The notes beneath the pieces are model-generated. The model was not told where the DNA came from and searched no databases. It saw nothing but the letters and a program-made list of their open reading frames with translations. This document shows, piece after piece, positions 47,160 through 60,784 of a stretch of 64,000 nucleotides of DNA (position 1 is the first letter of the stretch; the number at the start of each line of letters is the position of its first letter). The translations under genes were made by a program, and so were the position numbers. The DNA lies in assembly GCA_973895155.1 (NCBI GenBank), contig OZ316895.1, forward strand, positions 5,456,001 through 5,520,000. The letters are read 5' to 3'. This DNA comes from Marsupella aquatica. Taxonomy: Eukaryota > Marchantiophyta.

Positions 47160-49287
47160 ATTTTGAGACGATCGAACTTCAGGTCGTGCTGGTACGAATG
47201 GGATGTACTGTTAGGTTGAATCCAAAATATGCGGGTGGGCTGCCACACGGGATCAACACGGGTGTGGTCCCCCATGCTGTACTGTACTGTAGGTATATGA
47301 TGATCGAGGACATAATTCATTCATGCAGAATATAAAAAGGAAGAATGATGTTGGTGCGTGTTGTGGCACGGAAGCATGCAGGAGTGCCCTGAGAAAGTCA
47401 CAATGCTTCAGGAATCCCTTGCTAGCCTGCCTCACTGGCTACATAGTAACAGCTGTAAACTTACCAGTACAAGCAAGTTGGAAGAGAATTTTCTGAGGAT
47501 CCAGTGTAGAAGGGGGACTTCAGCTGGCTTCACCAGTCGTTAGTGACAAAACTCGGGAATTCTCAGAGTGACCTTAAAACATTGTTAAGCATCTCTTCAC
47601 ACCTCGGCCATGTCCAAGCATTGCCTATTTATGGATAATAACATTCGTCCTCGACGTTTCACAATAGAAACCCACTGGAGCTTTCTCTAGAGTTGATCCT
47701 GTTATTACATGAGACATACATATGCATTTACTTCCTTGAAATTGGCACGAGCTGTAAAGTTGACATAGATTTCCAAATAGAAGTCTAGCTTACCATGATG
47801 GAATGAAACATTTGTCGTATGACTAAAACGCTCAACCAATGTGGTTTCTGAATTCCATCAAGAGTAATACAATCCAATTTCAAGCAATCAAAACGCAACA
47901 TTTCGACACATCTAACGTCGGTCATATTATACGCCCAAACAATCTAGAAACTCAGATCCGCCAATCCGTGTAAAATCACATCGAAGTCAATACAATCTGT
48001 TCACTAGCAAAAGCGGTGAAATTAGTCTGAAGAACCACCAGTCACTTTCCGCAACTACTCGCCTGTAATCTCGTTGACTTCTTGAGGTTCAGGAATGCTT
48101 CTCCCGAAATCAACCTGTGTCGTTGCAATGGGATACGAAGCCCAGGTCGTCATCCATTCCAAGCATCCACCAGAAATCCCAAATAAACACAAACCGTTGC
48201 AGGTTGTTCTAGCAGGGGCATCCTGTCTGGCTGAATCAGTTGCTCCTGAAACAGAAGTGTGCACACAGGAATCCTTCCAAGTTTTCACTTCGATAATTAT
48301 CAAAACTCTATTCAAAACAGTTGCAATTCATGTGCTCGTTTAATATGGACTAAACAAAGGATGCAACCCTTGTCAATTAAATCTGCGTTGATGAGAAAGA
48401 GGAAACCCAGTAAGCTGTAACCTACCAAAGGTATCATTCCAAAACAATTTCCAATAGCTGCTAAAAACTTTCGTACCAATTACGGTGGATATTATTTCAC
48501 TCGAACCGTGTTGCTATCCTTAGAATATTTTGTAGTACAAGAGGAAAGGGAAGCTCGGATCATGTAAGCTGCCAACTCATAGATATGGCAGAAAATATCA
48601 GAGCACGATGACCCGGCGCTAACCCTTTTGCCTTCATCATTTTACCTACACGGATAAACCTCTTTTACAGTTGACATCACTTCTTTACAACCTGTCGAAG
48701 AAAAAATGACTGAAACCAAAGCCACAGTAGACATGGCACTAAATGACTCGTCAATAACGATTACCATTCTTTTGACGGACAGACCCTTTCGGTCTGACAA
48801 TTTTGGGAGCATTTTTTACATGATATATTGCAGCAACAATGTTGCGCAGGGAGAGATCCTACTAACCTACGTTTGAATATGTGCACACCGACGTGCCGAG
48901 TAAGGGTGTACTGTTGAGCCAAATACTCTACCCAATCTGTCATAGTTCCCGTTTCAATAGAACCAGTTGAGAGAATATAAATACAAAGGGGAAGCTACAT
49001 CTTTCGCAGTGATGTTTTTTAGCCATGGCTGTTGGTCCTGTCGAAGACCCCCACCTTTCACGAAATAGAATAGCAAATCCATAGAGCAATGCAGTATGAC
49101 AGGTGGCACACGCCCTTCTTCATGGTGGTAGCACTAATAGATCCTGTGGTGAATCAGGATGACAGGACAGGGCATACCCTTATTGAGGTGGGTAGTACAA
49201 GTTCCACTGGAGAAGTACTCCATTGCAACCGATACGTCCTTCGAAATCAAGGGATATTTTCTTCACGATAAACTGCGTTGAAGCCCT
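47160..49287. other. Region downstream of the HECT gene, no supported gene
   Basis: On the minus strand a stretch at about 48868-48990 is open between a candidate acceptor (gatgtag) and donor (gtaggt) and encodes TMTDWVEYLAQQYTLTRHVG. It could be an exon of an unrecognised neighbouring gene, but I could not chain it to others. A minus frame at 48055-48315 is open and unrecognised. Confidence 0.3.
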
Positions 49288-52200
49288 CTATCGGAGCTGA
49301 AACTGGTTTCCAGTTTCGAATATAGCAGTAGTAAGGTTGTTTGCCAGCTCCTCATAGCTGTCATAATCTGGAAGAATAAGTTCATTGAAGCACGTGTGCG
49401 CCTGTTGCAAATAAAAAACTGTCACACATTAGCCATTCAATACAGACAGTGGTGTACTCTAGAACCTCTCCTCCTGGACAATTCCAGATACCAATCCAAA
49501 GACAGCAATCTCTAACATTGCAGTCTCCCTTCTCAATGGGCCATCCTCCTCAGCTTCGTAAAACTTTGAAAGATCCAATTTCCATTTAATCTACTCAAGA
49601 TGGAAATTATCATGGTTCGTTCTGTGCATATTTTCTTTACCTGTGGAAGTCTGCTAGAGTCAGACACGCGCACAATGTGAAAAGGCCTCAAACCTTCACT
49701 GCCACGTAGTCCCTGCAGCACAAAATTGAATACATTATGGATTGCTTCTCAAACCCACCGTAGTCTATTCAAACCATCCGCACAGCTCTACACTACTCAG
49801 CAATTTAAATGCAATAGCGTCATGAACTAAGGCGATTAAGGGCTTAATAGTAGATTTAATACCTTGAAACCATCAGGATATGGAACCTGCACAAATACAC
49901 CCAAGCACCGCAAAAGTTTAGCCGATATCATTTCGTGCAAGGAAAAGTTTGGTTGATCTCGAAAGAGGAATGTCTGATAGGTTCCCGAAAAGAACTACCG
50001 AGCAATAACAAGGTATGCCAACCGTCACAACGACCTACTTACCTTTGATGTCCCAGTCACAAATTGTAAGAGACGGGCGCGCATTTCTTGATCCCACGAA
50101 TCCACGAGCTGGTCAACAATGAAGCGGAACTAATATAAGATGACAATGAATGTGTCCTTGATTTGTTACAGAACAATTCGAATTCAGCCAACGAGATCTA
50201 TGCAAACGATATACTACAGCCGCCCTGGTTAATTAAGTATCTTCAATCCACCTTCCTTCGTGGAAGCTCATAATGAAGAATCACAAGCTGGTTCAACTGA
50301 ATTTAATGCTCAAAGAGAAAGATGAGGACAGAACGGGAATCGTGAGTAGAACCTGCCAAAACCATCTGATCACCGGACATTCTATCGAATCACTGTATCC
50401 TGCCTTGTAAACAGTACTCTTCCTCCTGCGACAACACAAAAGCAGCCTTGGCAACTGATATCCCTCACAGGAGGCATCTTTCATTTAACTGCCAACTAAG
50501 GACTCATCTCACCCACGCAAAGATAATCATGATTGCACACGACTTCCAGTACTCTTATCTTCCAGAAAGTTACTTGAAAATCGCAAAAACTCAAACAAAG
50601 AGGCTCAAAATCTCACCAGTCGAGAGCATCGATGATTGGAAGCCCTCCAATCAACCATTCCAATTCATTTTCATCGAAATTCTGCAAGAAAATGAACAAA
50701 AGTAAGCTCCCGTGAAATCAAGACGGACAGCAAATTGAGGATGAAACACGGGTCGGGTCCTTTGATGATTGTTCTTCCAGATAAACTGAAGGCGAATTCT
50801 TCTGTAAGGCGGCATAGTTTTCGCATGAAAACTTTGATTCAGTTTAGAAACAAGGCCGCCAATACCTGGGCACCAAACAGCATCCTCATGACAGGACCTC
50901 AAACACACATTACTAGCTAGGGTTGAGATTTCTAGGACCATTAGTACAACTAATAGAGGAGAGCATGACAATGGGGTAGTTGACCTGCAGTAATGTGGGT
51001 TCAACAACACGCGCAAGTCCTGCCCTCAGCGCTTGGAACTGTGCCTCGACACTTTCTGTCACCAAACCACAAACAGAAAGAAAAAGGGGTTCAAAAAAAG
51101 TCTTTGAAAGTAGCAGAAGAATATACGTAAGTCGTCCCATTGGCACCAAAGTCAAAGCTATAATTCCTGCGAGAAGATTGCGATAAATCAATAAGTCAAC
51201 GCACTTCCCTATAACTTACGTGCCTATATTACCCTCAACCGAGTTTAGTACCTTTGAGACGCCATCCAGCCAAAAGATCCACGTACTCCCGCTTGTTCGC
51301 CTCGCAAACACTAATTTCCTTGCCTTTGGGCTTCAGCTGCATTAATTTAGAAAGCAGCGGGTCTTTTCAGAAAATGATTCAGCATGATGCTGGAATTCAA
51401 CGAGACAGATTGTAGAGCAGCAGGACTCTAGTCTTTTTGGCGTCTATATCAGAGCATTATAGCGCATTTGCATAGGAGATACATTGTGCGACACTTCGTC
51501 CCACAAGCTCCCCGAAGACGATGGCCATCAAAGGAACTACACAATGCTCTATCTGTGAAAGACGAGCTTAAAGATATACTTGAATCCGACATCGGCACAT
51601 ACCTCGATTTCTTCATACGCACCGAAATTCTCCCTGTCAACTGAAAAGGTCAGCCCTAAATCCATCCCATCCAGTTTGTTTTCCAAAAGCTGCAAAGAAT
51701 CACGCACAAGTAATTCAGTATCAGCCAGAAGTTTGCAATGTGAGACAATTCAAGTATAGTACCCTTTGTGCAATGACAGTAGCGCAAGTTCCCTACAGTT
51801 GCATGAGACCTTCGCAGCTGGACTATTTCCTTACTTTTCTGTAACTATGCTCGGGACACAATCCTCAAAATTTTGGAAGCAAGTTACAGTTCGCCAGAAC
51901 TCTCGACTATTTTCGTGACCATAAAACGAGCACAGGGCCCCGTCCGGAAATTCCTACAGCTTCAGTAGACTACAAGTACCCGTCCAACACAAGTTCATTG
52001 CTATCGACATATCCGCATTTAATGAAATTCATACCAACTTCTGCAAATCGTCGTAACTGAAAGTCCAACTGACTACTCAGTGAATAACCCCTCAGGCTAG
52101 TAAGTTAAATTCCGATCCGTTCTCAAACACATCAACCCTAAGACCTACTACGTCTATTCGAGACGACACATCTCAATGTCGTTAAAAAAGAGTCAAAATG

Positions 52201-53833
52201 TCCCAAGACTTACCTCGGACCGCGGCGAATGTGAGGCACAACAATTCACGACACACACAAAGCTGGAGCAGTACTTGTAAAAGATCTATCTTACCCAGAC
52301 CAGGCTTTTGTAGAATTGAACATCCACACTCGCCATATCATGATAAGTCACAGTCTTGTCCAATATCCGCTTGTAAACCAGCCTGGTGAAGTGTGCATCT
52401 AGTAAACAGCCATCCAACAATGCTTTGCCCACAATGGTGCCGATGAATCGAAAGAAATCCAAATGATCTGGATTGATTCCCGAATTTGGATTCAGTTGGA
52501 ACGTGTAGTCATCTGCGGCACTACAAGTGAACAGCCCGTACTGAGGATTGAAAATTTCTTTGCTGAGGACACTGTACCAATCCCGAGTGACTCCTCCATC
52601 ATCTCTTCCGACTTCGTTAACAAAATGTATGGACAGTGGATTGCGGAGGTCATCATCACTAATTGAGGCAAACTGCATCCAAACGAAACACAGAACATAA
52701 GTCATCAATTGCGAATTAAGGAACATCACATACTTTTACAAATAACAAGGATCTTCAACAGAAACGATTAAAAACGTCGTTCTTCAAAACAACCAAAAAA
52801 TCGACCTCTTCCCCTAAGAAAAAGTCGCCTAGGAACATTGCCATCAATCCCCAACTTCAGGGATGGGGATAAACGAAATGTTTACTCTTTGTCACCAGCA
52901 AAACCTTTTTCATCTTCAGACAAATAACAGACTTCTTTTCCCCAAAACCTATACGAGCATACGTCAAAGGTCGGCGGCAAGAACAAACCTTCCCGTTGGC
53001 CTCTGAGGTGAACTTACGTTTTAGTGACAGCAATGTAATGGATGAGAGGGAACCTCAGAAAGCATCCTCGCGTCGCACACAACTGACAACGACACTGTTG
53101 TATACCTGAAGGTAAGAGTCTTGAAAGACATGATCCCGTCGCACGACAATTTGGAGAAGCCTCCTTTCACTACGTGCAGGCGAAGGATCAGATTTGCCAC
53201 CATCCCTTCCCTTTGAAAGCTCCCTGCATCAAATGGAAGTAACACCTGTCAGCTTGATCGTCCACTTCGATCCTAATTCTCGTCACTCACAGGTACAAGC
53301 AGTACATCAATGTGAAAGCTCTCCCTAACCAGAAGATTTCACTTCCGTTCAACTACCACCATCAGACTTCGGATAAGCCAACTGTCGAGAACTCATCAAT
53401 TCGACTAAAAATCTCAGCCTAAGAACGAATCTAACTTCCAGGTACCACCCCCACCCCTCGTAAGAAATTCTCAAAACACGAGAATCGCCTCCGGAAAAGG
53501 TTGCAATCACGGCAGATTGCCTGCTGCAAAATAACTAACAAAGCCAATCACACCTGAGAATCCAGCCGAACCCTTGCTTAAAAAATGCCTATCGTTCGTC
53601 TCACCTGGCGAGCCAATCCCGTTTCATTTTGAAGATAGATCCAGCACTAAGGTGGTCTTTGAGGTCATTGATAGATTTCATGTTTGGGTAGTCTTGAGAC
53701 GGTGACACCCTTCCATCCCTGCCATGAGAATTCTCGTGCCTCACCTGCGGTGGAGGAAGAATTCCCAAAGCCGGAGGAATCGACACAATGTGATCGTTTA
53801 TGGAAAGCTGGATAGCTGCAGCTAAATCTGCGG
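49288..53833 (-). CDS. HECT-type E3 ubiquitin ligase, N-terminal exons unresolved
   Basis: Eleven minus-strand exons join in frame at GT..AG introns: 53605-53833, 53106-53223, 52295-52672, 51603-51689, 51252-51336, 50985-51055, 50617-50681, 50353-50425, 50043-50129, 49863-49886 and 49641-49712, then a terminal exon 49288-49401 with stop TAG. HECT ligases take ubiquitin from an E2 onto a cysteine and pass it to the substrate. The whole HECT domain is present: VVRRDHVFQDSYLQ at its start, then FVNEVGRDDGGVTRDWYSVL and NPNSGINPDHLDFFRFIGTI, the hinge region, RLLQFVTGTSKVP, and the catalytic AHTCFNEL with Cys codon at 49390-49392. The end FETGNQFQLR is unlike the common GFGL-type tail. One exon is only 24 bp (VPYPDGFK). 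The first listed exon (IQLSINDHIVSIPPALG) starts at an acceptor in a phase needing further upstream exons. Subfamily not assigned. Confidence 0.88.
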
Positions 53834-53889
53834 CTGCATACACAATTTGTCACACGAGAAACGTAAGAATAGACCCCACTGCCAACCAA

Positions 53890-54730
53890 CTTACCATTCA
53901 CTCATGCAATAAAACATCCTATCCAAATCCTGAATGAAAATGAGGCGTAGAACTGCTGCAATGACGAGCTGCCATAAGGAGCGCAAGTAAAAGCATTCGC
54001 TCCAACACTGGCTTAAACACTTGGGCCGTCTCAGGAAAAGGAGAGAAGAGCCAATTGCTCCTAGGGTCGACAACAGAGGAAATCCTGCGAATGAAACAGC
54101 TTGGACTAGTTGAAGAAGGTACTGCAGCAAGCGGGGCTACGGAATCGTGTGGCTGGCTGGGTATAAAAGCTGCCAGGAACCTGAGACAGGCATCATCCCA
54201 AAAACGATCCTGCTAAGACAAGGTTCCTAAGGCAGGCAAGGATCGTTGGTGCTAACTTACGTCCCTCACCTTCACCACCTGAAGAACGTGGGTTCCAGTT
54301 CCACAGTACATGATATCCTGAGAACATAAAATCTCCAGTGAGAAAAATACTACGAGGGACAGAAGAAGCTATAAGGCAGGTGGAGCCAGCAGCAGGTAGT
54401 AGCAGCAGTGAACGGGACACAAAATCTCTTTGGCGACTGCCAAATCCGTAACAAACACTGCGCGCGCAAGTAGATGCAATTGGGCCAAATTTCGGCTGCC
54501 ACGGAAGCTAGAGATTCCAAATTCCAACAGCTAAAGTCATCCGCACTTTCGAGCATGTCCAACTCCCCAACACCAGGGATAAGGCACAGGACGAGAACGC
54601 CAGGGATAAGGTGGAAAAAGAAGAAGGCCATCCCCTCAACTTGAGCTTCAAACTAAGCACACCCGAAGAGGGGCTCATGAAGGAGACAAGCATCTGGCAG
54701 GGACGATCTCCTTGACTTGAGCGGTCACGA
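53890..54730 (-). CDS. Candidate 5' exons of the HECT gene, possible ubiquitin-like domain
   Basis: Immediately upstream of the HECT exons, minus-strand stretches look coding but I could not join them. At 53960-54120 a frame encodes DPRSNWLFSPFPETAQVFKP followed by VLERMLLLALLM. It could meet the next exon only through a weak GT. At 54265-54318, between an acceptor (ttctcag) and a GTGAGG or GTAAGT donor, is DIMYCGTGTHVLQVVKVRD, which resembles the end of a ubiquitin fold (compare TLHLVLRLRG). At 54600-54700 is QMLVSFMSPSSGVLSLKLKL, which could be the first hairpin. An N-terminal ubiquitin-like domain is known in plant UPL5-type ligases, so the arrangement is plausible, but the frames are discontinuous and the start codon is not placed. 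Confidence 0.35.
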
Positions 54731-54899
54731 GGAGCAGAGGAGTAACAGCTAATCTCTCAGGTTCGTTCACTTCAAGGAACTGTAAGCCACGTCTTCTTCT
54801 CAACACATCGCGAACCCTAAGGAGGTCATCACACTCCGCAGTCCGATGGATATGGCCAATCAAATCCGATCCAAAGCAGTCCGTCAATACCCATCACCT

Positions 54900-55760
54900 G
54901 TAAATCAAAGCCCAAGCCAGTGACGAGGATAGAGAAGACACACGTACAACCTTCTCGCCGGCGTTGCATACGACGCCGGTGCCAGGCACAACCAGCTAAA
55001 GAGAAAGCCATCGCCACCGTCGACAACCACCATGTCAAAACCATGAACTCCCATTTCGGCAACGCCCCACCTCCTCCTCCTACACCGCCGACTCCGACTC
55101 CTCCCTCCTGCCAGTGGTGTGGGACCGTGACGACACCCACCATGTCCACCTCTCTCTTTCAGCAATCCAGTCCAATTCGAAACCTAAACCTCACCTCACC
55201 TCACCTCACCACACCACACCACACCAATTCTCCACAATTCTTTTGCATTTCACATCTCGAGCTTCCTCATCATCGTCGACCTCCTCCCACTCTGCAGCAC
55301 CTTTCCTAGTCCTCCTCTCGTCATGACTCCCCCACCACCTTCATTCACAGTCCCTCCTTTCATCGTCCGCATCCGAATCATCCGCGCCTCCATCCTCCTC
55401 GTCCTCCTCGTCCCCTTCTCATCCACCCGACTCGTACAACATCAACGACAATGGTTTTTCTTGCACGCCTCGTCCCCCCATACTAGAATTCCGCTCCTGC
55501 TCTCTTTCGAGAGAGAGAGGTCGAGAGATGGAGAGAGGTCGATTGTGCTCGAGAGATGGAGGAGGCTGGAGGCTGGCGCTTTGACGAGCCACACAACCGG
55601 ACCCAACCCGACCCGACCCGACCCGACCCGACCTGCCCCGGCCCGCTCGTCGATAGCGAGGCGTTAAAACGAAGCAGAGCGAGAGTTCTACTCTAGTAAT
55701 AGGAGCAGAGCACCTGCCCCTGCCCTGCCCTGCCCTGCCCAGACGAGCGTAAAGAGTCGG
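54900..55760 (-). promoter_or_regulatory. Probable promoter/5' region of the HECT gene with simple repeats
   Basis: GC- and CpG-richer than its surroundings. On the plus strand it is strongly pyrimidine-biased, with ctcac/ccacac repeats at 55188-55225, about six gaccc units at 55602-55632, a gagagag stretch near 55507-55560 and ctgcc repeats near 55718-55740. Read from the minus-strand gene these are GA-rich leader/promoter tracts, common upstream of plant housekeeping genes. The large overlapping frames here are a product of base composition. Assignment to this gene rests on position alone. Confidence 0.4.
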
Positions 55761-56039
55761 CTGATGGTCTCCTCTTGCATTTGGTGCGACGCTTCTTCTC
55801 CTACAGTAGTAGTAGTGGTGTAGTTACTGTGTGCCCTTTTTTTTTCCTTTGGTTCGTTCGTGCGTGCGGAGCGGGGCAGGAGGGACTACTGCCCTGCGCC
55901 TTTGCCCGCCCCGCCACGGGCGCCACCTCCCACGTTCGATGCTGCTGCTCCACCGCACCGCCGCAAACAGTCCATGATAGGCCGCGTAAGAGTGGAACAG
56001 GACATAGAGAAATGGGCAGAGGAGTGCAAAAAGCAAGAG

Positions 56040-56100
56040 CGGGCTGGAGTAAAATGTTTAGAGGGGGGCAAACATGGAGTAAAATGTTTAGAGGAGGGGG
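56040..56100. repeat. 30-bp tandem duplication
   Basis: ggagtaaaatgtttagaggg occurs at 56046 and, after gggcaaacat, again at 56076. Confidence 0.85.
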
Positions 56101-56169
56101 ACACGAGAGAGAAGGGAGAGAGGAAAATGTTTTACGGGGAAAAACGGGAGGGAAGGGTGTAGTGTAACC

Positions 56170-58770
56170 TATGGCTCCAATGGTTATTAGCCATTTCCCC
56201 ACACCAACCTGACTAGGGGTTCTGAGATTTAGGTCAGCTTGGCGAGCCTACCTGGAGAGGTATCCAATAAGGCCCAATTTTCAAGTCATAAATATATAAA
56301 ACTACACATTAGGTTTACTCTTGTCAACCCATGGCTCGATGGCCATGGTTGTAACCCCCTGACGGCCAGCATTACACTAGGTTGTAATTATGTAACCAGA
56401 AAGTGAATAAAAGCTAACCCCAGTCCACACAGTCTTTGTATAACATAACTGCAGCTCGGATGGACCATTAGGTTTGCTCTGAAGCCCATGGATTTCCTAA
56501 GATAGGATGGACTAACTGGGACCATCAAAAACTACTCTGTAGCACTCTTTATAGTTTTTGTCTAAAGTGTGACTTGTAAATCCTGGCCATGTGCGGCCAA
56601 TTTCCATCAGTTTACGTTGTGTTAAGTCACTCCTTATATACAGGCAACTCAGGGTGTCCCTCACAAAAGTGAACTGTTCTTCCCCAAAGCTCATGCACGA
56701 ATTACTCAGGGTGTCTTTTAAAGAAATGAAGAGTCCTCCCCCAAAGTGAGAAGTAGTACCTATGCCCAAACTACTCACGGCTTCACATACAAAAGTCAAA
56801 CTTCCATTGACAGTTGGTTTATAATATTTGATCATTTTTGCACTCATTGGCAGTGGAGCAATTGATCTCACAAAAATCTCAAACTTTGTCAGGTATCAAT
56901 TAGACAGCATAGAACATGCTAGAAAAATTTGAGCTTCAAGAATGATCCAAAGTGGTCCAAACAAATGCGCAAGTCTGCCAAGAACTAGCATTTTCCAGTT
57001 GACCGGGCTGGTTGGAAAATCACTTGGGGTATTATGCTTGAAAGTGAAACATCCTTCCAAAAGCAGTTGGTCACTGTGAATTTTGGATGTCAAGTGAAAC
57101 AAACCCCTTGGTCCAATTAGGCTTGATTCTCACTTTTGGAAGACAATTTTGTACCTGAATTCTCCACAGATTCATTTATTGTTGGCCTTAGTGTTGGTTT
57201 CTTGAACTGAAATAAAGGTTGGACCTTCAACCCTGGTTCAATATTTTCAAAGACTCACCCTCACCCTGCTCCCTGCCCCCATCCTCATTTTCCACTTGCA
57301 CCCTCAATTTCAGTTATACCCAAGAGTCATTGTCTAGAGAATTCACTCGAGTGTGTAGGTCTTGAAAAGTAGCTTTAGATTGGGGTTATATGATTAGATC
57401 TCTTGGGTCTCCCTTGTTTCTGTCCATAGGGGCTCTTTGTTAACCATTTGTGTCTCACACTTAGATTTACCTTTGTATGGGGTTCTATTTAGGTAATAAG
57501 AGAGTGACCTCCACTTTTTTCCGAATGTTGAGTCTTTTGGGTGTAAGGGGCTTTTGATGGGAGATTAAGTCTTTTGGCTGTAAGGGTTTGGCATGGAAGT
57601 TTTCACAAGTCAATCTTGAAGCTTGAATTTGAAACTACACTTGTTGCAATGACTATTGCCATTGCTGGGCCATGGTTAGTGGGACTACTAATGTTGAGCA
57701 AAGTCTGCACTTACATGGATCCACCCACAGTAGCAAGTATTTTGGAAATTTGAAGACATATGCCCTTATGCCTTCACCTCCTTTATGCAATAGGCAGCTG
57801 CTATAATGGGCAGCATTGAGTTGTGGGACCTAGTAAGCAGCAATAAATGAGTTTTCCATGAATTCACATCCAGAATGGAGGCCAATGGGAAGGTGGGAAC
57901 AAACCGAAGGAAGGGCAGCTGAGATGTTCCCACTCCTCACAAGCTGGAGGTTGCTTGCTTGCTCATATGAGGAAATCACCAATCCATATTCTAAGAGCAT
58001 CTCCATGGGCAATGGGCTTTTTGTCTAGGAAATTCAATACAACTGGAGCGCCTGGATTAGTAAATTTGGACCAGACTTGCCCCTGAGTTGCTGGGAGGGG
58101 TCTTAGCTTGGCTCAACAGATGTGGGGGCCCATTGTTTACTTTCATTCCCTCTCAGAATATATGGGGATTGTATAATGACTTGAATGACTGCAAGTGGCT
58201 TTACTAGAACTCGGGACCCATTCAGGTATAGTGTCTACGTATTCTACAGGGCAAGCAATGGACCCAAGAAAGTGTTGATGTGGGGTGCTTATTTTGTTTA
58301 GAATTTTAGGGTACCTCCAAAAGTGATACAAAAGAATTCTAACTTTAGCTCCTTCATTCATGGGATTTGTATATACTGAACTGCATTTCAATGGTGCCCC
58401 AATGTCTAGAACCCACCCTCATTGGCATCTTTCTGCGCTACCATGGCCCTGCATGTCAGTGTTATAACAGACTTATTGTAAGTAACACTACTTCATTCGT
58501 AGAGCCCAACAATTCTTCACTCAAATCAGTGCAACACTGCTTCAGTGAACAGTGTACATACTTGTAGCATTTGTGCATACCATATAAATTCTCCATGTTG
58601 GTAAGTAGGTTTTTTTCTTACATACTTGTGATAATTATCTATACCCCTGTGTTTCTTAAAGATAGTACTTATTGTAAAGTATTTCACTAACATATATTGA
58701 AGTTGATGCTTGAATGGGATGGATAGCAGACATGTCTGATCTTACAACTCAAATGGACCAAGCACTTTTT
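56170..58770. other. Spacer, no supported gene
   Basis: AT-rich spacer with scattered short repeats such as taagtcttttgg(g/c)tgtaagg near 57530 and 57567. A 119-codon minus frame at 56512-56871 is open but shows no recognisable domain. Confidence 0.4.
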
Positions 58771-58774
58771 TACA

Positions 58775-58908
58775 TCCAAAATGAGCATTTTTATGAAGGA
58801 AAGGTACTAGGTGTTATCTGATAGGAATCCAGACTGAGAACAATACTTCAAAGAGGTCCATGCAAGTTGCATTGACCCATCAAAGGATCTTGTCAATGTT
58901 ATGGGGTT
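58775..58908 (+). repeat. Dispersed ~135-bp repeat, copy 1
   Basis: catgcaagttgcattgaccc and ggatcttgtcaatgtt (58859-58903), with tgagcatttttatgaaggaa nearby upstream, match the reverse complement of 62335-62465. Confidence 0.7.
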
Positions 58909-60700
58909 GTGGTCTAAGTATTTAAACATATTGTTTGTTTGCATTTTAGTTTTTAATGTCAAGGAACCCCAACTATTATGCCAAAACAATGAACTTTTTG
59001 ATAGGGTTGCTCCAACTTCAAACCATCTCTCCCAAATGGTAATAAAAAGCTTTTAAGACTATTCTATCCAGATAAATGAGAAAAACAAATATTCTTGAAG
59101 GTACTTAAAAGTGTGAAGATTTAGGGTTTAGGGGTTAAATAGTTTGACTTGTGGTGTTTCCAGCTTACAATGATTTCCATATTGAGAAGAATAATTAATC
59201 ATTCCTTTTTAGAGGCTGGATGGATTTAGTAACCCCTTTAAAGCAAGAATGGTACTTACGCCCTCAATGCTTTTTCCTTTACAAAGTGTTTTCTCCTCAC
59301 ATCTTATTCCTCTAAAAAGTGTTGGCCCCACTTTTATCCCCACATACCATTTTTCTTGTGGACATCTGAGTGATAGCCTGTGAACTATTGTGAATCCTTT
59401 CAAAGACTTGATTGGCTTAGTTTACTCATAATGACTTAGGCTAGCGACACGTAAGTTACTCAAAACCATAAACTTAGGAAACACAAGTATGAGCACTAGC
59501 TAAAAGTAGAACAGGTGAAACTTTTGTTCATCACAACTCTTGGATTCCATCACACTCTTAGAAAGCATACGGTTCAGGTATGTATAGTGTATGAAAAATC
59601 AATTATATATATAACTTGAATATAAAGATAAAACAACATACTCTAGCAAAGGCTGGACATGATTGAAAAATAAATATAGACCTAAAGGAGGCGGAGGGGT
59701 CTCAAACTAGAACATTAAAAGCATTAAGAGAGGGGTGAAAATAATACCAAAGTCCAAAAATACAATGAATGCACTTTGTCTAGAACAAATCAAAACAAAA
59801 TACATCTACAAAATCTCAATAAGACAAAGTGACCTGAGTCAATTCCCAACAAGGGTAACACCATTTCTGAAACATAAGCTTGGATGGGATGGGATGTCCA
59901 TCAAAACCTTTTAGGTCAAACAGGATCCCCAGAATGTCATTTGTGTGAAAGTAAAGTATCTTTAGACTCAAATCATTCCATATCATCCTAGCAGCTCTAA
60001 GATAGGATGTGAGCTTAGGAATCATATTTGAGCAAAAGGGGTTGGGATGATGATCCAAACAAAATTGCAAAACTCTCCAGTAAATCCATGTCAAAATGTT
60101 TGATTTCATAGATCTCATACAAGCTTAGGAGTTAGGAGTCCTACCCGAGAAAAAGGCTAGGATGAACATCCAAATTCAAGCTTACAACTCTAACTTTTTG
60201 ACCAATTTGTCTTGTTTTCTACTAACATGTCCAATAACATAGCAAAATTATCAACCCCCAAACTAAATTAATGCCTGCGTTGACCCCTTTTGTATTGATT
60301 ACTTTTAGTTAACCAAGGTTGATCGGCATGGGTTGTCTGCCATGAGGCAAGGCACAAGTGGCCCAGCATCCCAGCCAACCATGTCTGGGGCCATGCCCTT
60401 GCCGAGGTCAATTCTTGCCCTCTTGACATGCACTCTCTCCCACCTCCTCCCAAGCCCTTTCCTGGTCCAATGGTTTCCCTGGCCCAATGTTCCTTCCAGG
60501 CCCAACATTCCAAACTGACTTTCCTTGGGTGAAGGCATACAAAGGGTTTTAGGAGGTTTCACTTCCATGTCATCCTGGTTAGGAATGCACCTTCCCATAA
60601 TTCTCTAACTTAGAGCTCTATCAGAGTAAAAGGTGTGAGGTGGAAACCCCATCTAAGCTTATAGCTCAACCCATCAATGTGTCTCCACTTAAATTAAATC
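58909..60700. other. Spacer, no supported gene
   Basis: Contains a telomere-like stretch tttagggtttagggg (59120-59134). Three overlapping frames at 60268-60598 on both strands are open in a GC-richer patch. I recognise nothing in them. Confidence 0.4.
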
Positions 60701-60784
60701 AAAGTGCTATCAGAAAAGACCGGAGCTTTTGGCTGCATGCTGGTGTTTCAGACCATGGCTTTGCTTCCAAAGCTAGTCACTTCA

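Noticed and set aside
54675-54887. 70-codon minus frame proposed as first HECT exon
   Set aside because: It begins with TTG, has a stop directly before it and the nearest acceptor gives the wrong phase. Kept only as part of the unresolved 5' region.
55114-56202. Seven overlapping frames of 70-133 codons
   Set aside because: Low-complexity Pro/Arg/Ser-rich products of a GC-rich simple-repeat region, open on both strands.
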